From Fibrobacter sp. UBA7003 (lineage in GTDB: Bacteria; Fibrobacterota; Fibrobacteria; Fibrobacterales; Fibrobacteraceae): 64,000 bases of DNA. Shown here piece by piece: positions 17,437 through 26,209 of the stretch. How positions within the stretch are numbered: the stretch's first letter is position 1; every line of letters starts with the position of its first letter. The stretch covers positions 1-64,000 of the forward strand of contig DJXN01000006.1 of assembly GCA_002449765.1 (NCBI GenBank), given 5' to 3'. The position numbers and the translations under genes were made by a program. The notes beneath the pieces are model-generated. The model searched no databases and had not been told where the DNA came from. It saw only the letters and a program-made list of their open reading frames with translations.

Positions 17437-18357
17437 CTAGACGACGAAGTTCTGGTGGTAGTTCCAGCTCCACTGGTCGGGGTGCTCCGCTATCCAGCGC
17501 TCCGTCTCGCGGGCAATGTCCTTCACGAGGGAACTTTCTCCGGCCTGGCTTGTGGCCTTGCCGGCAACGGTCTCGTCGTATTTCGGCGGGTAGAACGTCT
17601 CGAACCGGATGACGATGCTCCCTTCGGGGTACTTGCTGTCGCGGGAGGGCGATCCGCGCATTTCTGTCCAGGTGCGGAAGGTGACGATGCCCGCTCCCAT
17701 CTGGTTGATTTTCTCGATGAGCCGCAGATAGAGTGTGGTTTGCCGGCCGAACAGTTCGACGGTGTTTCCCTTCGTGTTTTTCCCTTGGTCATAGACCATC
17801 GCGAGAATCCCCTTGGTGCGGAAGAGCTCGCGGATGAGCCTGCCAGTTTCTTCGGGGTGGTATTCTGTGAGGTGCGGGTCGCTGCGGAGTTCCGCTAGCA
17901 CGTCGCGGAAGGCAATGTCTCCGACGGAATCGGTGATGAGGTGCACGTGCTCGCTGTAGCGGCAGAGCACGCGGTGCATGAGTTCGAATGACCCCTGGTG
18001 GATGCTGATGCCTGCGATGGGGGCGCCTTTTTTTGCGCATTCGGCAACGGCGCCTTTGATGATGCCCTCGTTCTCGAACACGATGCGGCGTTCCACGCTC
18101 TTGAAGCGGGCGAGGCCGCGGTAAGAATCCAGCGCGTTCCAGAAGATGCCGCGGAACATGTCGCGAGCAGTCACCTTCTGCTTCAGATATCCCCTTGCCG
18201 CGTCCAGATGCCTTACGACACGCCCGTAGGCGCGTTCGGTGTGGAGCGCCTTGTAGACGGGGAATGCGATGGCGAAAAGGAACGAGTAGAAAAAGTCCGG
18301 CAGCCGCAGCAGGATGTTGAGCAGTAATTTGTATGTAATTACCTTGAACTTGTACAT
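17437..18357 (-). CDS. LpxL-like lysophospholipid acyltransferase
   Basis: Inner-membrane acyltransferase of 306 residues in the LpxL/HtrB (LPLAT) superfamily. An N-terminal membrane anchor (LPDFFYSFLFAIAFPVY) precedes the catalytic motif HQGSFE (a variant of HxxxxE/D). Later motifs are LAMVYDQGKNTKG and PEGSIVIRFETFYPP, with the usual WSWNYHQNF ending (compare W.W.H.R/KW). It probably adds a secondary acyl chain to lipid A or another envelope lipid. The gene sits between the UDPGP-type nucleotidyltransferase (27-base gap) and the Smr gene, so the three could form one operon. Confidence 0.85.
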   Translation of the reverse strand: MYKFKVITYKLLLNILLRLPDFFYSFLFAIAFPVYKALHTERAYGRVVRHLDAARGYLKQKVTARDMFRGIFWNALDSYRGLARFKSVERRIVFENEGIIKGAVAECAKKGAPIAGISIHQGSFELMHRVLCRYSEHVHLITDSVGDIAFRDVLAELRSDPHLTEYHPEETGRLIRELFRTKGILAMVYDQGKNTKGNTVELFGRQTTLYLRLIEKINQMGAGIVTFRTWTEMRGSPSRDSKYPEGSIVIRFETFYPPKYDETVAGKATSQAGESSLVKDIARETERWIAEHPDQWSWNYHQNFVV

Positions 18358-18384
18358 GGGGGCGCGGCGCCTGCCGATCAGGAA

Positions 18385-19719
18385 TTACGCTTCCTCGAAC
18401 TCCAGGATATTCCTTCCGAGTTCGCGCTCGAACACGCGTCGCGAAAGGCCTTCGCCTGCATAGCTGATTGTGGGCGAGACCTCGTAGAGCTTGCCGGGCT
18501 TCACCTCGACATGCGCCTTTACGAGCCATTCGCGGTGGAGCTTGCCGATCATCGTGCGGGCCGTCTTCGGGCTGTCCGTGCCTTCCGCGTTCTTGACCGG
18601 GCTAAATTCCTCCTCGCGGATGACGCCGAAGGGGAGCATGGTGCCGAGCTGCGGGAAAGCATCGAATAAAAACTGTTCGAACTTGAAGCAGTTCTCGATG
18701 CCACAAACCGTCTTGCGGGCCGTGTGCCACGGGAGTTTGCCGGTCTGCAACTTGCGCAGTGCCGAGACTTTGAACAAATGAATGGCGAGGTTCCCGCCGT
18801 CAAATACCAGGCTTCCATCCGGGTTTGTCATGTCGCGGTATTCTTCGGGCAAGTCGCTGTATTCGACCACGCCGGGCTTGTTGTTCTGGAAGGCGAAAAT
18901 GCCCACGCGTTCCTGCGCGTTCGCCTTGTGAACGACCTTCGATGCGCTGGCCATCATCCCGTTGTCGGCGAGAGCCCCGATGAATGCGGGGTCGCAGATG
19001 CGGCAGAGCGCGTTGTCGACGCTGTAGAGGAACACGTATTCTATACCCTTCTCGACGAGCCATGCGAGCGAACCGCTCTGGGCGAGCGCGCGGAAGCACC
19101 CGCCGTTGCCATCGGGTACGAGAGCGAGCCTGTCGCCGTCGAGCACGGCCTTGCCATCGGGCGTAAGCGCGCAGATGGTTCCCTGCTCAAAAAAGCGGAT
19201 GTTGTCGCGGTCCATCCCGAAGAAGTTGTGTTCGGTAAAGAAGTTGACGGTCGCCTCGTGGTTCAGCGGGCTCGTCATGATGCACCACGGAATCGGGTGG
19301 CCTACGCGAGCCGCGAGGTTCTGCAAGCGTTCCGCCTGCAGTTGGAACAAACTCTTGTGGCTCGGGAGCCCGATATCGAACATTCCCTTCGGGCCGTCGA
19401 ACCCGAGGCGCGAACCCTGGCCGCCCGCGACGAGGAACGCCGCCACCTTGCCCTTCCCGAGCAGCATCTCTCCGATTTCTTTCCAGTAGTCGTATTTCAG
19501 GTTGTCTTCCGCAATCCGGAACGGCATGGGCTTCAGGTCGGCAGAAACGTTGTCCGCCTTGCTCGCGTTTGACTTTTCGGCGTAGAGCGCCTTCAGTTCT
19601 TCCCAGTCCTGGCTTAGAATGTCGCGTTCGAGGAGCTTGCGTGCATCCCCGGAGAGTGTTTCAAGGTGCGCCGCCAGTTCCTGCTGGCCGGCCGCGTTCA
19701 GAGTCTCGATAATATCCAT
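18385..19719 (-). CDS. UDPGP-family nucleotidyltransferase (UDP-HexNAc pyrophosphorylase-like)
   Basis: Eukaryote-type UDP-sugar pyrophosphorylase, 444 residues. The nucleotide-binding motif AFLVAGGQGSRLGFDGPKG lies near residue 105-123; the uridine loop ICALTPDGKAVL, sugar-binding VPDGNGGCFRAL and YVFLYSVDNALC, then DGGNLAIHLF and NCFKFEQFLFD, match UDP-N-acetylhexosamine pyrophosphorylase (AGX/UAP1) more closely than UDP-glucose pyrophosphorylase. It would make UDP-GlcNAc or UDP-GalNAc for envelope glycans. ATG 19719 is the only ATG where the family starts; a longer frame to 19947 has no support. No clear ribosome site precedes it; TATATTAAGACGC lies just upstream, so a very short leader is possible. 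Confidence 0.83.
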   Translation of the reverse strand: MDIIETLNAAGQQELAAHLETLSGDARKLLERDILSQDWEELKALYAEKSNASKADNVSADLKPMPFRIAEDNLKYDYWKEIGEMLLGKGKVAAFLVAGGQGSRLGFDGPKGMFDIGLPSHKSLFQLQAERLQNLAARVGHPIPWCIMTSPLNHEATVNFFTEHNFFGMDRDNIRFFEQGTICALTPDGKAVLDGDRLALVPDGNGGCFRALAQSGSLAWLVEKGIEYVFLYSVDNALCRICDPAFIGALADNGMMASASKVVHKANAQERVGIFAFQNNKPGVVEYSDLPEEYRDMTNPDGSLVFDGGNLAIHLFKVSALRKLQTGKLPWHTARKTVCGIENCFKFEQFLFDAFPQLGTMLPFGVIREEEFSPVKNAEGTDSPKTARTMIGKLHREWLVKAHVEVKPGKLYEVSPTISYAGEGLSRRVFERELGRNILEFEEA

Positions 19720-19846
19720 GCGTCTTAATATAGAAATATCGCCTCTGATGTCTGCGTAAAGGGTATAATTGTTGTTGGATACCCTTTTTTGCGAGAAATT
19801 CAGTAGTTGCTTTAAATGATTATGATAAAAGAAATATATTTGTAAT

Positions 19847-21157
19847 ATGAAGACTTTTGTATGCTTTTTCTCTGTCTTGTGTTGCCTTGCAACATCTGTC
19901 CTTGCTGCACACGTGGCTGTCCTTGAAACTACGGCTGATCCGGTCACTAAGGAAATGGTGTCTGCATCGGACCGTCAGTACCTGACGAACGTCCTGCGCG
20001 AGGAGGCTGTGAAACAACTTCCTGCGGCCCAGGATTACACCATCATGACGCGAGAGAACATCCAGCAGATGCTTCCGCCGGGCAAGGCTATCGAGGACTG
20101 CGAAGGAAGCTGCCTCGTGGAAACCGGCAAGAATATTGCGGCGGATTACGTGTGCCAGGCGCGAATCGGGAACTTTGCGGGTGAACTGACGCTCTCGGCG
20201 GAACTCTATGAAACGGCGGGCAACAAGCTTATTGCAAGTTTCAACGGACAGGGCACCAACTTGAAGGAACTCCTCACGCTCATCAGGCAGCAGGCTCCGG
20301 ATTTCTTCAAGAGCGTGAAGGGCAACACGACGGGATTCTCCGGCCTCGGTGCCGTGGTTCCCGGATTCCTGGAAGTGACCCCCGTGCTCGGAGGGGATGT
20401 CGCGAAGAAGGGCAGACTGAGTGTCACGGTCGACGGGAAGGCTGTAGAAGGATCCAAAGTCCAGCTCGACCCCGGTGACCATACGGTGCGAGTGGAACAC
20501 CCCTGCTATGACCCGGCCGAATTCAATGTGTCAATCGAAGAAGGCAAGACTCAGCTGTTCAACAGAGAAATGAAGCGCGGCAAGGCGAAACTCGAACTTA
20601 CGGCCGAACTCAACGGCGTGTCCCAGGTGGTGCCCGTTTTCTTTGACGGCGTCCAGGTGGGTGAGACTCCCTTTGCGGGAAAGATTCCGCTTTGTTCCGA
20701 AGTGACCGTCAGGGGCGAGGGATGGAGCGAAAAGGTGTTTGTGCATCCGAAGTGGCATGAGACGGCGAAGGTGACGCACAAGTTGAAGCACTCGCCCGAC
20801 GTGGTCGCAAAACCCGCGCTGCGTTCGCAGCAGGCTAGTTCCGCTCCGGTGGCCGAACCCGCTGCCAACGACAATGCGAATGTGGGGGAAAGCATTCCTG
20901 CAAATGTTGAAAGCAAGAAGGGCGGCGCTGCCGGCTGGGTTGTTCTTGGAATCGGAGCCGCTGCTACGGTAGCGGGTGCGGTGCTCGCCGTCATCGGGAA
21001 TAACCAGGCGAAGGATGCGTCTGAGAAATCTTACTCGACGGTTGCAGAGTACCAGCAGTATCATGACGATGCCGTGGCCGGACAGAAACTCCGCAGCATT
21101 GGCGTCGGCCTTGCGGTTGTCGGTGCCATCGGTGTCGGCGTAAGTTTCTTGTTCTAG
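19847..21157 (+). CDS. Exported PEGA-like protein with C-terminal membrane pair
   Basis: Protein of 436 residues. Signal peptide ends near VLAAHVAVLE. The first 150 residues (VAVLETTADPVTKEMVS..., LTNVLREEAVKQL, TIMTRENIQQMLP, ADYVCQARIGNF) look like the TolB-N/CsgG-related fold used for periplasmic binding. Two PEGA-like beta repeats follow (GRLSVTVDGKAVEGSKVQLDPGDHTV and PVFFDGVQVGETPFAGKIPL). The end has two hydrophobic helices (WVVLGIGAAATVAGAVLAVIG and LRSIGVGLAVVGAIGVGVSFLF). This layout recurs in predicted envelope sensors. It is followed after 10 bases by FISUMP lipoprotein genes, so may share a transcript. Function unknown. Confidence 0.72.
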   Translation: MKTFVCFFSVLCCLATSVLAAHVAVLETTADPVTKEMVSASDRQYLTNVLREEAVKQLPAAQDYTIMTRENIQQMLPPGKAIEDCEGSCLVETGKNIAADYVCQARIGNFAGELTLSAELYETAGNKLIASFNGQGTNLKELLTLIRQQAPDFFKSVKGNTTGFSGLGAVVPGFLEVTPVLGGDVAKKGRLSVTVDGKAVEGSKVQLDPGDHTVRVEHPCYDPAEFNVSIEEGKTQLFNREMKRGKAKLELTAELNGVSQVVPVFFDGVQVGETPFAGKIPLCSEVTVRGEGWSEKVFVHPKWHETAKVTHKLKHSPDVVAKPALRSQQASSAPVAEPAANDNANVGESIPANVESKKGGAAGWVVLGIGAAATVAGAVLAVIGNNQAKDASEKSYSTVAEYQQYHDDAVAGQKLRSIGVGLAVVGAIGVGVSFLF

Positions 21158-21167
21158 GGGTGGAAAG

Positions 21168-21884
21168 ATGAAAGATTTTATTCGGAAATTTTTGCCATCC
21201 GGCGGAATTGCGGTAGGGGCGGCATTGGCCCTCGCAGCTCTTTCTGCCTGTACCGACTACGTGGCACAGATGGAAGGCGATTTCGAAGCCTGGGCGTCTT
21301 TGCAAGGTGATGAAATTCCGCTGTCGACCACGAAACCGAGTTCCTCGGCTTCTGTTTATGTGGCGACCGGCTCCATGCTTGATGATCGTGATGGACAGAT
21401 TTACAAGACTGTCACGATTGGTTCGCAGACTTGGATGGCGCAGAATTTGAATTATGCCCATCCTGACAGCTCTTATTGCTATGACAATGTAGTTGCCAAT
21501 TGCAATACTTATGGCAGGCTCTATACATGGTATGCTGCTATTGAGGCCTGTCCGAGTGGGTGGCATTTGCCGAGCTTGGAGGAATACCAAACGCTGTTTG
21601 AAACTGTGGGTGGCAGTGATGCTGCAAAGAAAAAACTCAAGTCTACGAGTGGTTGGAGCGGTGGCGCCAATGGCACGGATGATTACGGATTTACCGTTCT
21701 CCCGGCGGGAAGTCATTTTTACTTTTCGTCGGATATGGGAGAAGAATCGTTGTTGTGGACGACTTCACAGACGACTTATGGCGATGTAAACTATGTTTAT
21801 TTTATCCAGTTCTCGAGTGCGGGCCTTTGGGATATTTCCTCTTATAGAAATAAAGCCAATTCAGTCCGCTGTCTCCTAAACTAG
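21168..21884 (+). CDS. FISUMP-domain lipoprotein
   Basis: Lipoprotein of 238 residues. Signal with lipobox LSAC (ALAALSACTDYV). A short acidic segment and Ser-rich spacer precede one FISUMP domain: MLDDRDGQIYKTVTIGSQTWMAQNLNYA, SSYCYDNVVANCNTYGRLY, WHLPSLEEYQTLFE, YGFTVLPAGS and NSVRCLLN. The mature start CTDYVAQMEGDFEAWASLQG is almost repeated in the next gene, so the two are tandem duplicates. GGTGGAAAG upstream of ATG 21168 is the likely ribosome site; only 10 bases separate it from the preceding gene. Confidence 0.9.
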   Translation: MKDFIRKFLPSGGIAVGAALALAALSACTDYVAQMEGDFEAWASLQGDEIPLSTTKPSSSASVYVATGSMLDDRDGQIYKTVTIGSQTWMAQNLNYAHPDSSYCYDNVVANCNTYGRLYTWYAAIEACPSGWHLPSLEEYQTLFETVGGSDAAKKKLKSTSGWSGGANGTDDYGFTVLPAGSHFYFSSDMGEESLLWTTSQTTYGDVNYVYFIQFSSAGLWDISSYRNKANSVRCLLN

Positions 21885-21894
21885 AGTGAAAAGC

Positions 21895-22701
21895 ATGAAA
21901 AACGTGGTTGTCTATTTTTCGCTAGCATCTGCCATTATCGCTCTTTCCGCATGCACGGATTACGTCGCCCAGATGGAATCCGACTTCGAAACGTGGGCCT
22001 CCCTGCAGGGCGGGGACTATCCGGAATGGGGTGGCAACGAAGTCCCGCCGTCCAGTTCTTCGGCTTCATATACCACTTCCGTAGTGACGGGTTCCATGCT
22101 TGACGAGCGAGACGGCCAGATTTACAAGACAGTGACAATTGGTTCGCAGACTTGGATGGCGCAGAACCTGAACTTCGCATCGGATTATTTCTGGAGCTAT
22201 TGCTATGATGACCTGCCGAGCAACTGCGCCAAGTACGGAAGGCTCTACACGTGGGCTACGGCCATGGATAGTATCGGCGCGTTTAGCACGAATGGCAAGG
22301 GATGCGGTTATCAGGTTTCGTGCTCGATATCATATCCTGTGCGCGGAATTTGCCCCGAAGGTTGGCATTTGCCAAGCAAGGAAGAATGGGAAGTGCTGCT
22401 TAATGCGGTCGGTGGTGAAGATAATGCAGGAACCAAGCTGAAATCAAGCACCGACTGGCTTAATGGTGGCAACGGACTGGATTCGTATGGATTTAATGCT
22501 TTGCCTGCGGGCATGAGATATGAAACTTTGGGATCCGACGATATGGGTGAGGACGCCGAATTTGTAACATCATCGGAGTATGTCAGTAGCGGGCTGTATT
22601 ATGATCAGTATGTCGCTCACTTCTATGATTCGGCCACATGGGTGACCATACAGTTTTCTGGAAAAAACTACGGCTACAGCGTCCGCTGCGTCCAGAACTA
22701 G
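21895..22701 (+). CDS. FISUMP-domain lipoprotein (tandem paralogue)
   Basis: Lipoprotein of 268 residues, 10 bases after its paralogue. Lipobox LSAC, mature start CTDYVAQMESDFETWASLQG. One FISUMP domain: MLDERDGQIYKTVTIGSQTWMAQNLNFA, NCAKYGRLY, ICPEGWHLPSKEEWEVLLNAVGG, YGFNALPAGMR and the ending YSVRCVQN. An extra Cys pair (GCGYQVSCSISY) is inserted before WHLP. ATG 21895 is preferred to the in-frame GTG 21886, giving a signal peptide of normal length. Probably co-transcribed with 21168-21884. Confidence 0.9.
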   Translation: MKNVVVYFSLASAIIALSACTDYVAQMESDFETWASLQGGDYPEWGGNEVPPSSSSASYTTSVVTGSMLDERDGQIYKTVTIGSQTWMAQNLNFASDYFWSYCYDDLPSNCAKYGRLYTWATAMDSIGAFSTNGKGCGYQVSCSISYPVRGICPEGWHLPSKEEWEVLLNAVGGEDNAGTKLKSSTDWLNGGNGLDSYGFNALPAGMRYETLGSDDMGEDAEFVTSSEYVSSGLYYDQYVAHFYDSATWVTIQFSGKNYGYSVRCVQN

Positions 22702-22726
22702 AATGTCTGCCGTGAGGCAGTACGCA

Positions 22727-23875
22727 TTACCTTAAGCCGAAGAATATCACCATGCTCACGATAAGCGCGAAGATGCTTATCAGGTGCATACGCCACACAA
22801 TCTTCGAGTTCATCAGGGGCTTGCTCGGGAAACGGCCTTCCCACTTTTTCTGGTAGTGGTGGTGGAGCGGCGCACAAAGGAAAATGCGCTTGCCCGTGCC
22901 GGTTGTTTTTTTGGTGAACTTGAACCAGAGAATCTGAAGCAGCACCGAGCAGGCCTCGGCGATGATGATGATGCATACGATGGGGAGGAACAGCCCCGCC
23001 TGCACCAAAATAAACATGATGCCGATGGTGGCGCCGAAGCCCACGGAACCCGCGTCACCCATGTAGATTTCGGCGGGAGGGCTGTTGAACCACAGGTAGG
23101 CGAGCAGTGCGCCCGCGATGGCCATGGCGATGGGGAATAGCTCATCGCAGCCGGGCAGGTACGGCACGTGCAGGTAGGTACTGAAGATGAAGTTGCCGCT
23201 CACGTAGGCGACAAGCCCTACGAAAATCATGCTGGTAAGGATGGGCACGGAAACGAGGCTGTCGAGACCGTCGGTAAAGTTCGTCCCGTTCGCGCTGGCC
23301 GCGATGACGAACGTCATGAAGGCGACAAAAATCCAGTTGGGGAGGTGCAGCTGGAATACGTCGATGGGGCAGAAGGGGATGGTCAGGTCGCCCTTGAGCT
23401 CGGGGATGAACTTGTAGCAGAAAATCGCGACGATAAGGCTGAACAGGAAGTAGAGGAACAGGCGCAGGCTGCTGGAGATGCCGTCGGCCTTGTCCATGTA
23501 GTCGGCGGCCTTGAGTTTGCCGAGCTTGATGAGGCGTTTGGCGCGGACCTTCGCGATGTCGTCGATGGCGCCCACGGCGGAGAAGGCCGCGAGAATCACG
23601 AGCGTCGAAATGGTGTAGCCGTTCATCTTGCAGACGAGGAGTGAAACCACCTCGACCACCACCACCAGGAGCAGCCCGCCCATGATGGGTGGGGACTTGG
23701 TCTTACCGTCCTTGTCGAAGTCGCTGGTGGCGTCGAGCCCCTGCAACAGGCGGATGTACTTGGGCATGAAGAACAGCACGAGGATGATGGAGAGCATGGC
23801 GGCCGAGCCTGCGCGGAAGAGACGGCCATCGAAAATGTCCATGCTGGTAACGTGATAAAGCCAATGACAGAGCAT
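22727..23875 (-). CDS. mraY: Phospho-N-acetylmuramoyl-pentapeptide transferase
   Basis: Integral membrane enzyme of 382 residues that moves phospho-MurNAc-pentapeptide from UDP to undecaprenyl phosphate, giving lipid I. Signatures: SPPIMGG, VGAIDDIAK (first catalytic Asp pair region), NGTNFTDGLDSL, MGDAGSVGFG and PLHHHYQKKWEG, with about ten hydrophobic helices. Length is slightly above the usual 360. In most bacteria mraY sits inside the dcw division cluster; here no mur, fts or ddl gene is next to it. The start at ATG 23875 lacks a clear Shine-Dalgarno sequence. Confidence 0.95.
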   Translation of the reverse strand: MLCHWLYHVTSMDIFDGRLFRAGSAAMLSIILVLFFMPKYIRLLQGLDATSDFDKDGKTKSPPIMGGLLLVVVVEVVSLLVCKMNGYTISTLVILAAFSAVGAIDDIAKVRAKRLIKLGKLKAADYMDKADGISSSLRLFLYFLFSLIVAIFCYKFIPELKGDLTIPFCPIDVFQLHLPNWIFVAFMTFVIAASANGTNFTDGLDSLVSVPILTSMIFVGLVAYVSGNFIFSTYLHVPYLPGCDELFPIAMAIAGALLAYLWFNSPPAEIYMGDAGSVGFGATIGIMFILVQAGLFLPIVCIIIIAEACSVLLQILWFKFTKKTTGTGKRIFLCAPLHHHYQKKWEGRFPSKPLMNSKIVWRMHLISIFALIVSMVIFFGLR

Positions 23876-23913
23876 AGTTATAAAATCTTAGATTTTCCCG
23901 GCGAGGGGGTTGT

Positions 23914-23954
23914 GTCATCCTGAGCGGAGGGCGCAGCCCGTAGTCGAAGGATCT
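23914..23954. repeat. GTCATCC...GGATCT palindrome family, copy
   Basis: Begins GTCATCCTGAGCG and ends GTCGAAGGATCT, with an inner GGGCGCAGCCC hairpin; lies between mraY and the zinc-ribbon gene. Sibling copies: 25072-25147, 27674-27990, 37026-37049, 49415-49463. Confidence 0.65.
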
Positions 23955-24043
23955 GGTGTTTAAACTTGTGTTTTTTCTTTGCAAAGATAAAATATTGTGC
24001 CTGCGTTGGCTTTGGACTGCCCGAAATTTCTACATTATGGGGC

Positions 24044-24427
24044 ATGAGTGAATTGCGTATCGATTGCCCCCATTGCGGAGCCACCTTCAACGTCATGCTG
24101 GACGGGGAGCCCTCGTCCATGATGGTCTTTGCCTGTGCCAAGTGCAAGACCCCGCTGATGCACATGGCCGGAGTGACTTCGGAACTGGACCGGGAGGAGT
24201 TTGCGCGCCTCCGCGAACGCCTGAACCGCGTGCTGAGCGCCGTCATGAAGCGCGAGGGCGAGGTAAGCGAGGTCGCTGCGTCTCTCAAGAAGCTCGTGGA
24301 TGAGTCGAACGCCCGTGCCGAGGAGCGCGAGTCCGAACCCGCTGTCGCGATATCCGACGAGGCGCTAGCGGAACTGCAGAAGGGCCTCGACGAGATGGAC
24401 GTGGACAGCTTCCTGGAAAAATTGTAA
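24044..24427 (+). CDS. Small zinc-ribbon protein
   Basis: Protein of 127 residues. The N-terminus holds two CxxC pairs (CPHC at 8-11 and CAKC about 20 residues on), a zinc-ribbon layout like MJ0042-type zinc fingers. The rest is acidic and helical, with a coiled-coil-like stretch (LDREEFARLRERLNRVLSAV). ATG 24044 is chosen because the zinc ribbon begins directly after it; the frame upstream crosses non-coding repeat DNA. It ends 3 bases before the LysE gene and is likely in the same operon. Function unknown, possibly protein or nucleic-acid binding. Confidence 0.72.
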   Translation: MSELRIDCPHCGATFNVMLDGEPSSMMVFACAKCKTPLMHMAGVTSELDREEFARLRERLNRVLSAVMKREGEVSEVAASLKKLVDESNARAEERESEPAVAISDEALAELQKGLDEMDVDSFLEKL

Positions 24428-24430
24428 TTC

Positions 24431-25069
24431 ATGTTAAACTTTTTCATAGCAGCCCTCGTGGTGGCGCTTGCCCCCGGCCCCGACAACCTGTTTGTGCTCG
24501 CCCAGAGCGCGACTCACGGAGCGCGTGCTGGATTCAGCGTGATTTGCGGGCTGTGCACGGGCATCTGCGTGCAGACGGTGCTCCTGATTGTTGGGGTGTC
24601 CGCGCTGATTGCGGCTAGCCCGATTGCTTTCTTTGTGCTGCAGTGCTGCGGGGCGGCATACCTGCTTTACCTCGCGTACAAGAGTTTCCAGGTCCGCGCT
24701 GGAGTGGTGAAATTGGACGCGGGTGATGCTGGCGAGATGCGCGCGGGCAAGGAAGGCGCGGGCCTTTCGTTCCGCAGGCTCTACCTTCGCGGCATCATCA
24801 TGAACATCACGAACCCGAAGGCGGTTCTTTTTGCGCTTTCGTTTATTCCGCCGGCGGTCGACATGAGCCGTGACATGAGCCCGTCGCTCCAGATGGTTGT
24901 TCTCGGGGCGGAATTTGTGACGGCGACCTTCATCGTGTTCGGCTCCATCGCGCTACTTGCGGGCGCCGTGAAGAAATTCATGCTCAACAGCCCGAAGGCG
25001 AACCGCAATTTGAACTGGTTCAGCGGCTGCGTGTTTATCGCCCTCGCCATTGCGCTGTTCGCGCTCTAA
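24431..25069 (+). CDS. LysE/RhtB-family exporter
   Basis: Inner-membrane exporter of 212 residues. It begins MLNFFIAALVVALAPGPDNLFVLAQSA, the typical LysE/RhtB opening with the PGPD motif, and has about six hydrophobic helices including RGIIMNITNPKAVLFALSF, where the second family motif (NPK) lies. Such proteins export amino acids or related metabolites; the substrate cannot be read from sequence. Follows the zinc-ribbon gene by 3 bases. Confidence 0.9.
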   Translation: MLNFFIAALVVALAPGPDNLFVLAQSATHGARAGFSVICGLCTGICVQTVLLIVGVSALIAASPIAFFVLQCCGAAYLLYLAYKSFQVRAGVVKLDAGDAGEMRAGKEGAGLSFRRLYLRGIIMNITNPKAVLFALSFIPPAVDMSRDMSPSLQMVVLGAEFVTATFIVFGSIALLAGAVKKFMLNSPKANRNLNWFSGCVFIALAIALFAL

Positions 25070-25071
25070 CG

Positions 25072-25147
25072 GTCATCCCCGCTATACGATACTTGGCAAC
25101 TTGTTGCCATAGTAGAGTTATCCTCTTTGGGGAGAAGGCGGGGATCT
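25072..25147. repeat. GTCATCCCCGC...GCGGGGATCT palindrome enclosing another element
   Basis: The outer arms GTCATCCCCGC and GCGGGGATCT enclose 25081-25132, which is the inverted copy of the element at 8745-8794. Its core hairpin is GGCAAC/GTTGCC. Confidence 0.65.
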
Positions 25148-25151
25148 CCAT

Positions 25152-26114
25152 TTAGGTGAGTTGCTTCTGCACCAATTCGAGGATCTTTTCAATCGCCACT
25201 TCGGGCGCGTCGCTGGTGTCTCCGCCGGCGGCACGGGTGTGGCCGCCACCGCCGAATTCGCGGGCAATCGCGTTCACGTCCACGATGTAGTTGCTGCGCA
25301 GGCTAATCTTGTACTTGCCGTTTACGGGGTATAGGAACAGCGCCACTTCGGTGCCGCCGACTTCGCGGATGGTGTCGATGACGTTGCTGAGTTCCACGGG
25401 CGTGACGCCGAATCGTTCCATGTCTTCGGGGGTGATGTGGGCGTAGACCACTTTACCCCCGAGCCCGAGCTTGCAGTTCTGCATCACGAACCCGGTCACG
25501 AGCGTCTGCTTGTAGGTGCGCGTGTAGTACGTCTCGTTCACGATTTTCGCGAAGTCGATTCCCTTCTCGATGAGGTCGCCGACCACCTGCATGGTGCGCT
25601 TGCCCGTGCTGCTGAACTTGAAGGCGCCCGTGTCGTGCACAATGCCCAGGTACAGGCTGTTCGCGGTCTCGCGCCCGACCTTCGCCTTGTCGAGATTCAC
25701 GTACAGCACCTCGCATGCGGAACTCGCCTCGGGTTCCACGAGGTTCAGGGTGCACAGATTCAGCGGGTTAGAAATGTGGTGGTCGATGTTTATCGTTTTT
25801 TTCGCGGCACGGATGCATTCCGCGCCGTTCGCCCCCACGCGCTCGAAACTCGGGGTATCCATGAGGAAGGCGAGGTCGTAGGGTTGCCCGCCGTTGCATT
25901 CTGCGGTGTAGGCCTCGCGCGCATCGCTTGCCCCGCGCAGAATCCGGTAGCTCTCGGGGAACTTCTCGAGGAACAGGTCCGCACGGATTCCCGGGAAATT
26001 GTCGCGGATGTAGTTGTATATGGCCGTGGTGCTGCCCACGCAGTCGCCGTCGGGCCTCACGTGCCCGAAAATCGCCACCGTCTTCGCTTCGCCCAGGAAT
26101 TCGTCAATCGTCAT
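25152..26114 (-). CDS. nrnA: DHH-family phosphoesterase, NrnA type
   Basis: Cytoplasmic phosphoesterase of 320 residues resembling bifunctional oligoribonuclease/pAp phosphatase NrnA. DHH domain: FGHVRPDGDCVGSTTAIY (metal motif), AFLMDTPSFERVG and NIDHHISN (the DHH motif). DHHA1 domain at the C-terminus: SLRSNYIVDVNAIAREFGGGGHTRAAG with the GGGH substrate loop. It degrades nano-RNA and 3'-phosphoadenosine 5'-phosphate. ATG 26114 is chosen over TTG 26120 because AAGGA lies six bases upstream of the ATG. Alone between a repeat and a divergent lipoprotein gene. Confidence 0.92.
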   Translation of the reverse strand: MTIDEFLGEAKTVAIFGHVRPDGDCVGSTTAIYNYIRDNFPGIRADLFLEKFPESYRILRGASDAREAYTAECNGGQPYDLAFLMDTPSFERVGANGAECIRAAKKTINIDHHISNPLNLCTLNLVEPEASSACEVLYVNLDKAKVGRETANSLYLGIVHDTGAFKFSSTGKRTMQVVGDLIEKGIDFAKIVNETYYTRTYKQTLVTGFVMQNCKLGLGGKVVYAHITPEDMERFGVTPVELSNVIDTIREVGGTEVALFLYPVNGKYKISLRSNYIVDVNAIAREFGGGGHTRAAGGDTSDAPEVAIEKILELVQKQLT

Positions 26115-26209
26115 GTTCAATCCTTTTTGCGGGGAATATAATAAAAACCGGGTGGAGGCTAGAAGGAAAATTTGCTAAATATACAACGTAACGTAGGAGG
26201 ATTTTCTGT

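Noticed and set aside
18385..19947. 520-residue version of the UDPGP-family protein
   Set aside because: The extra N-terminus crosses the promoter region, overlaps the divergent gene at 19847 and has no family similarity; ATG 19719 is used.
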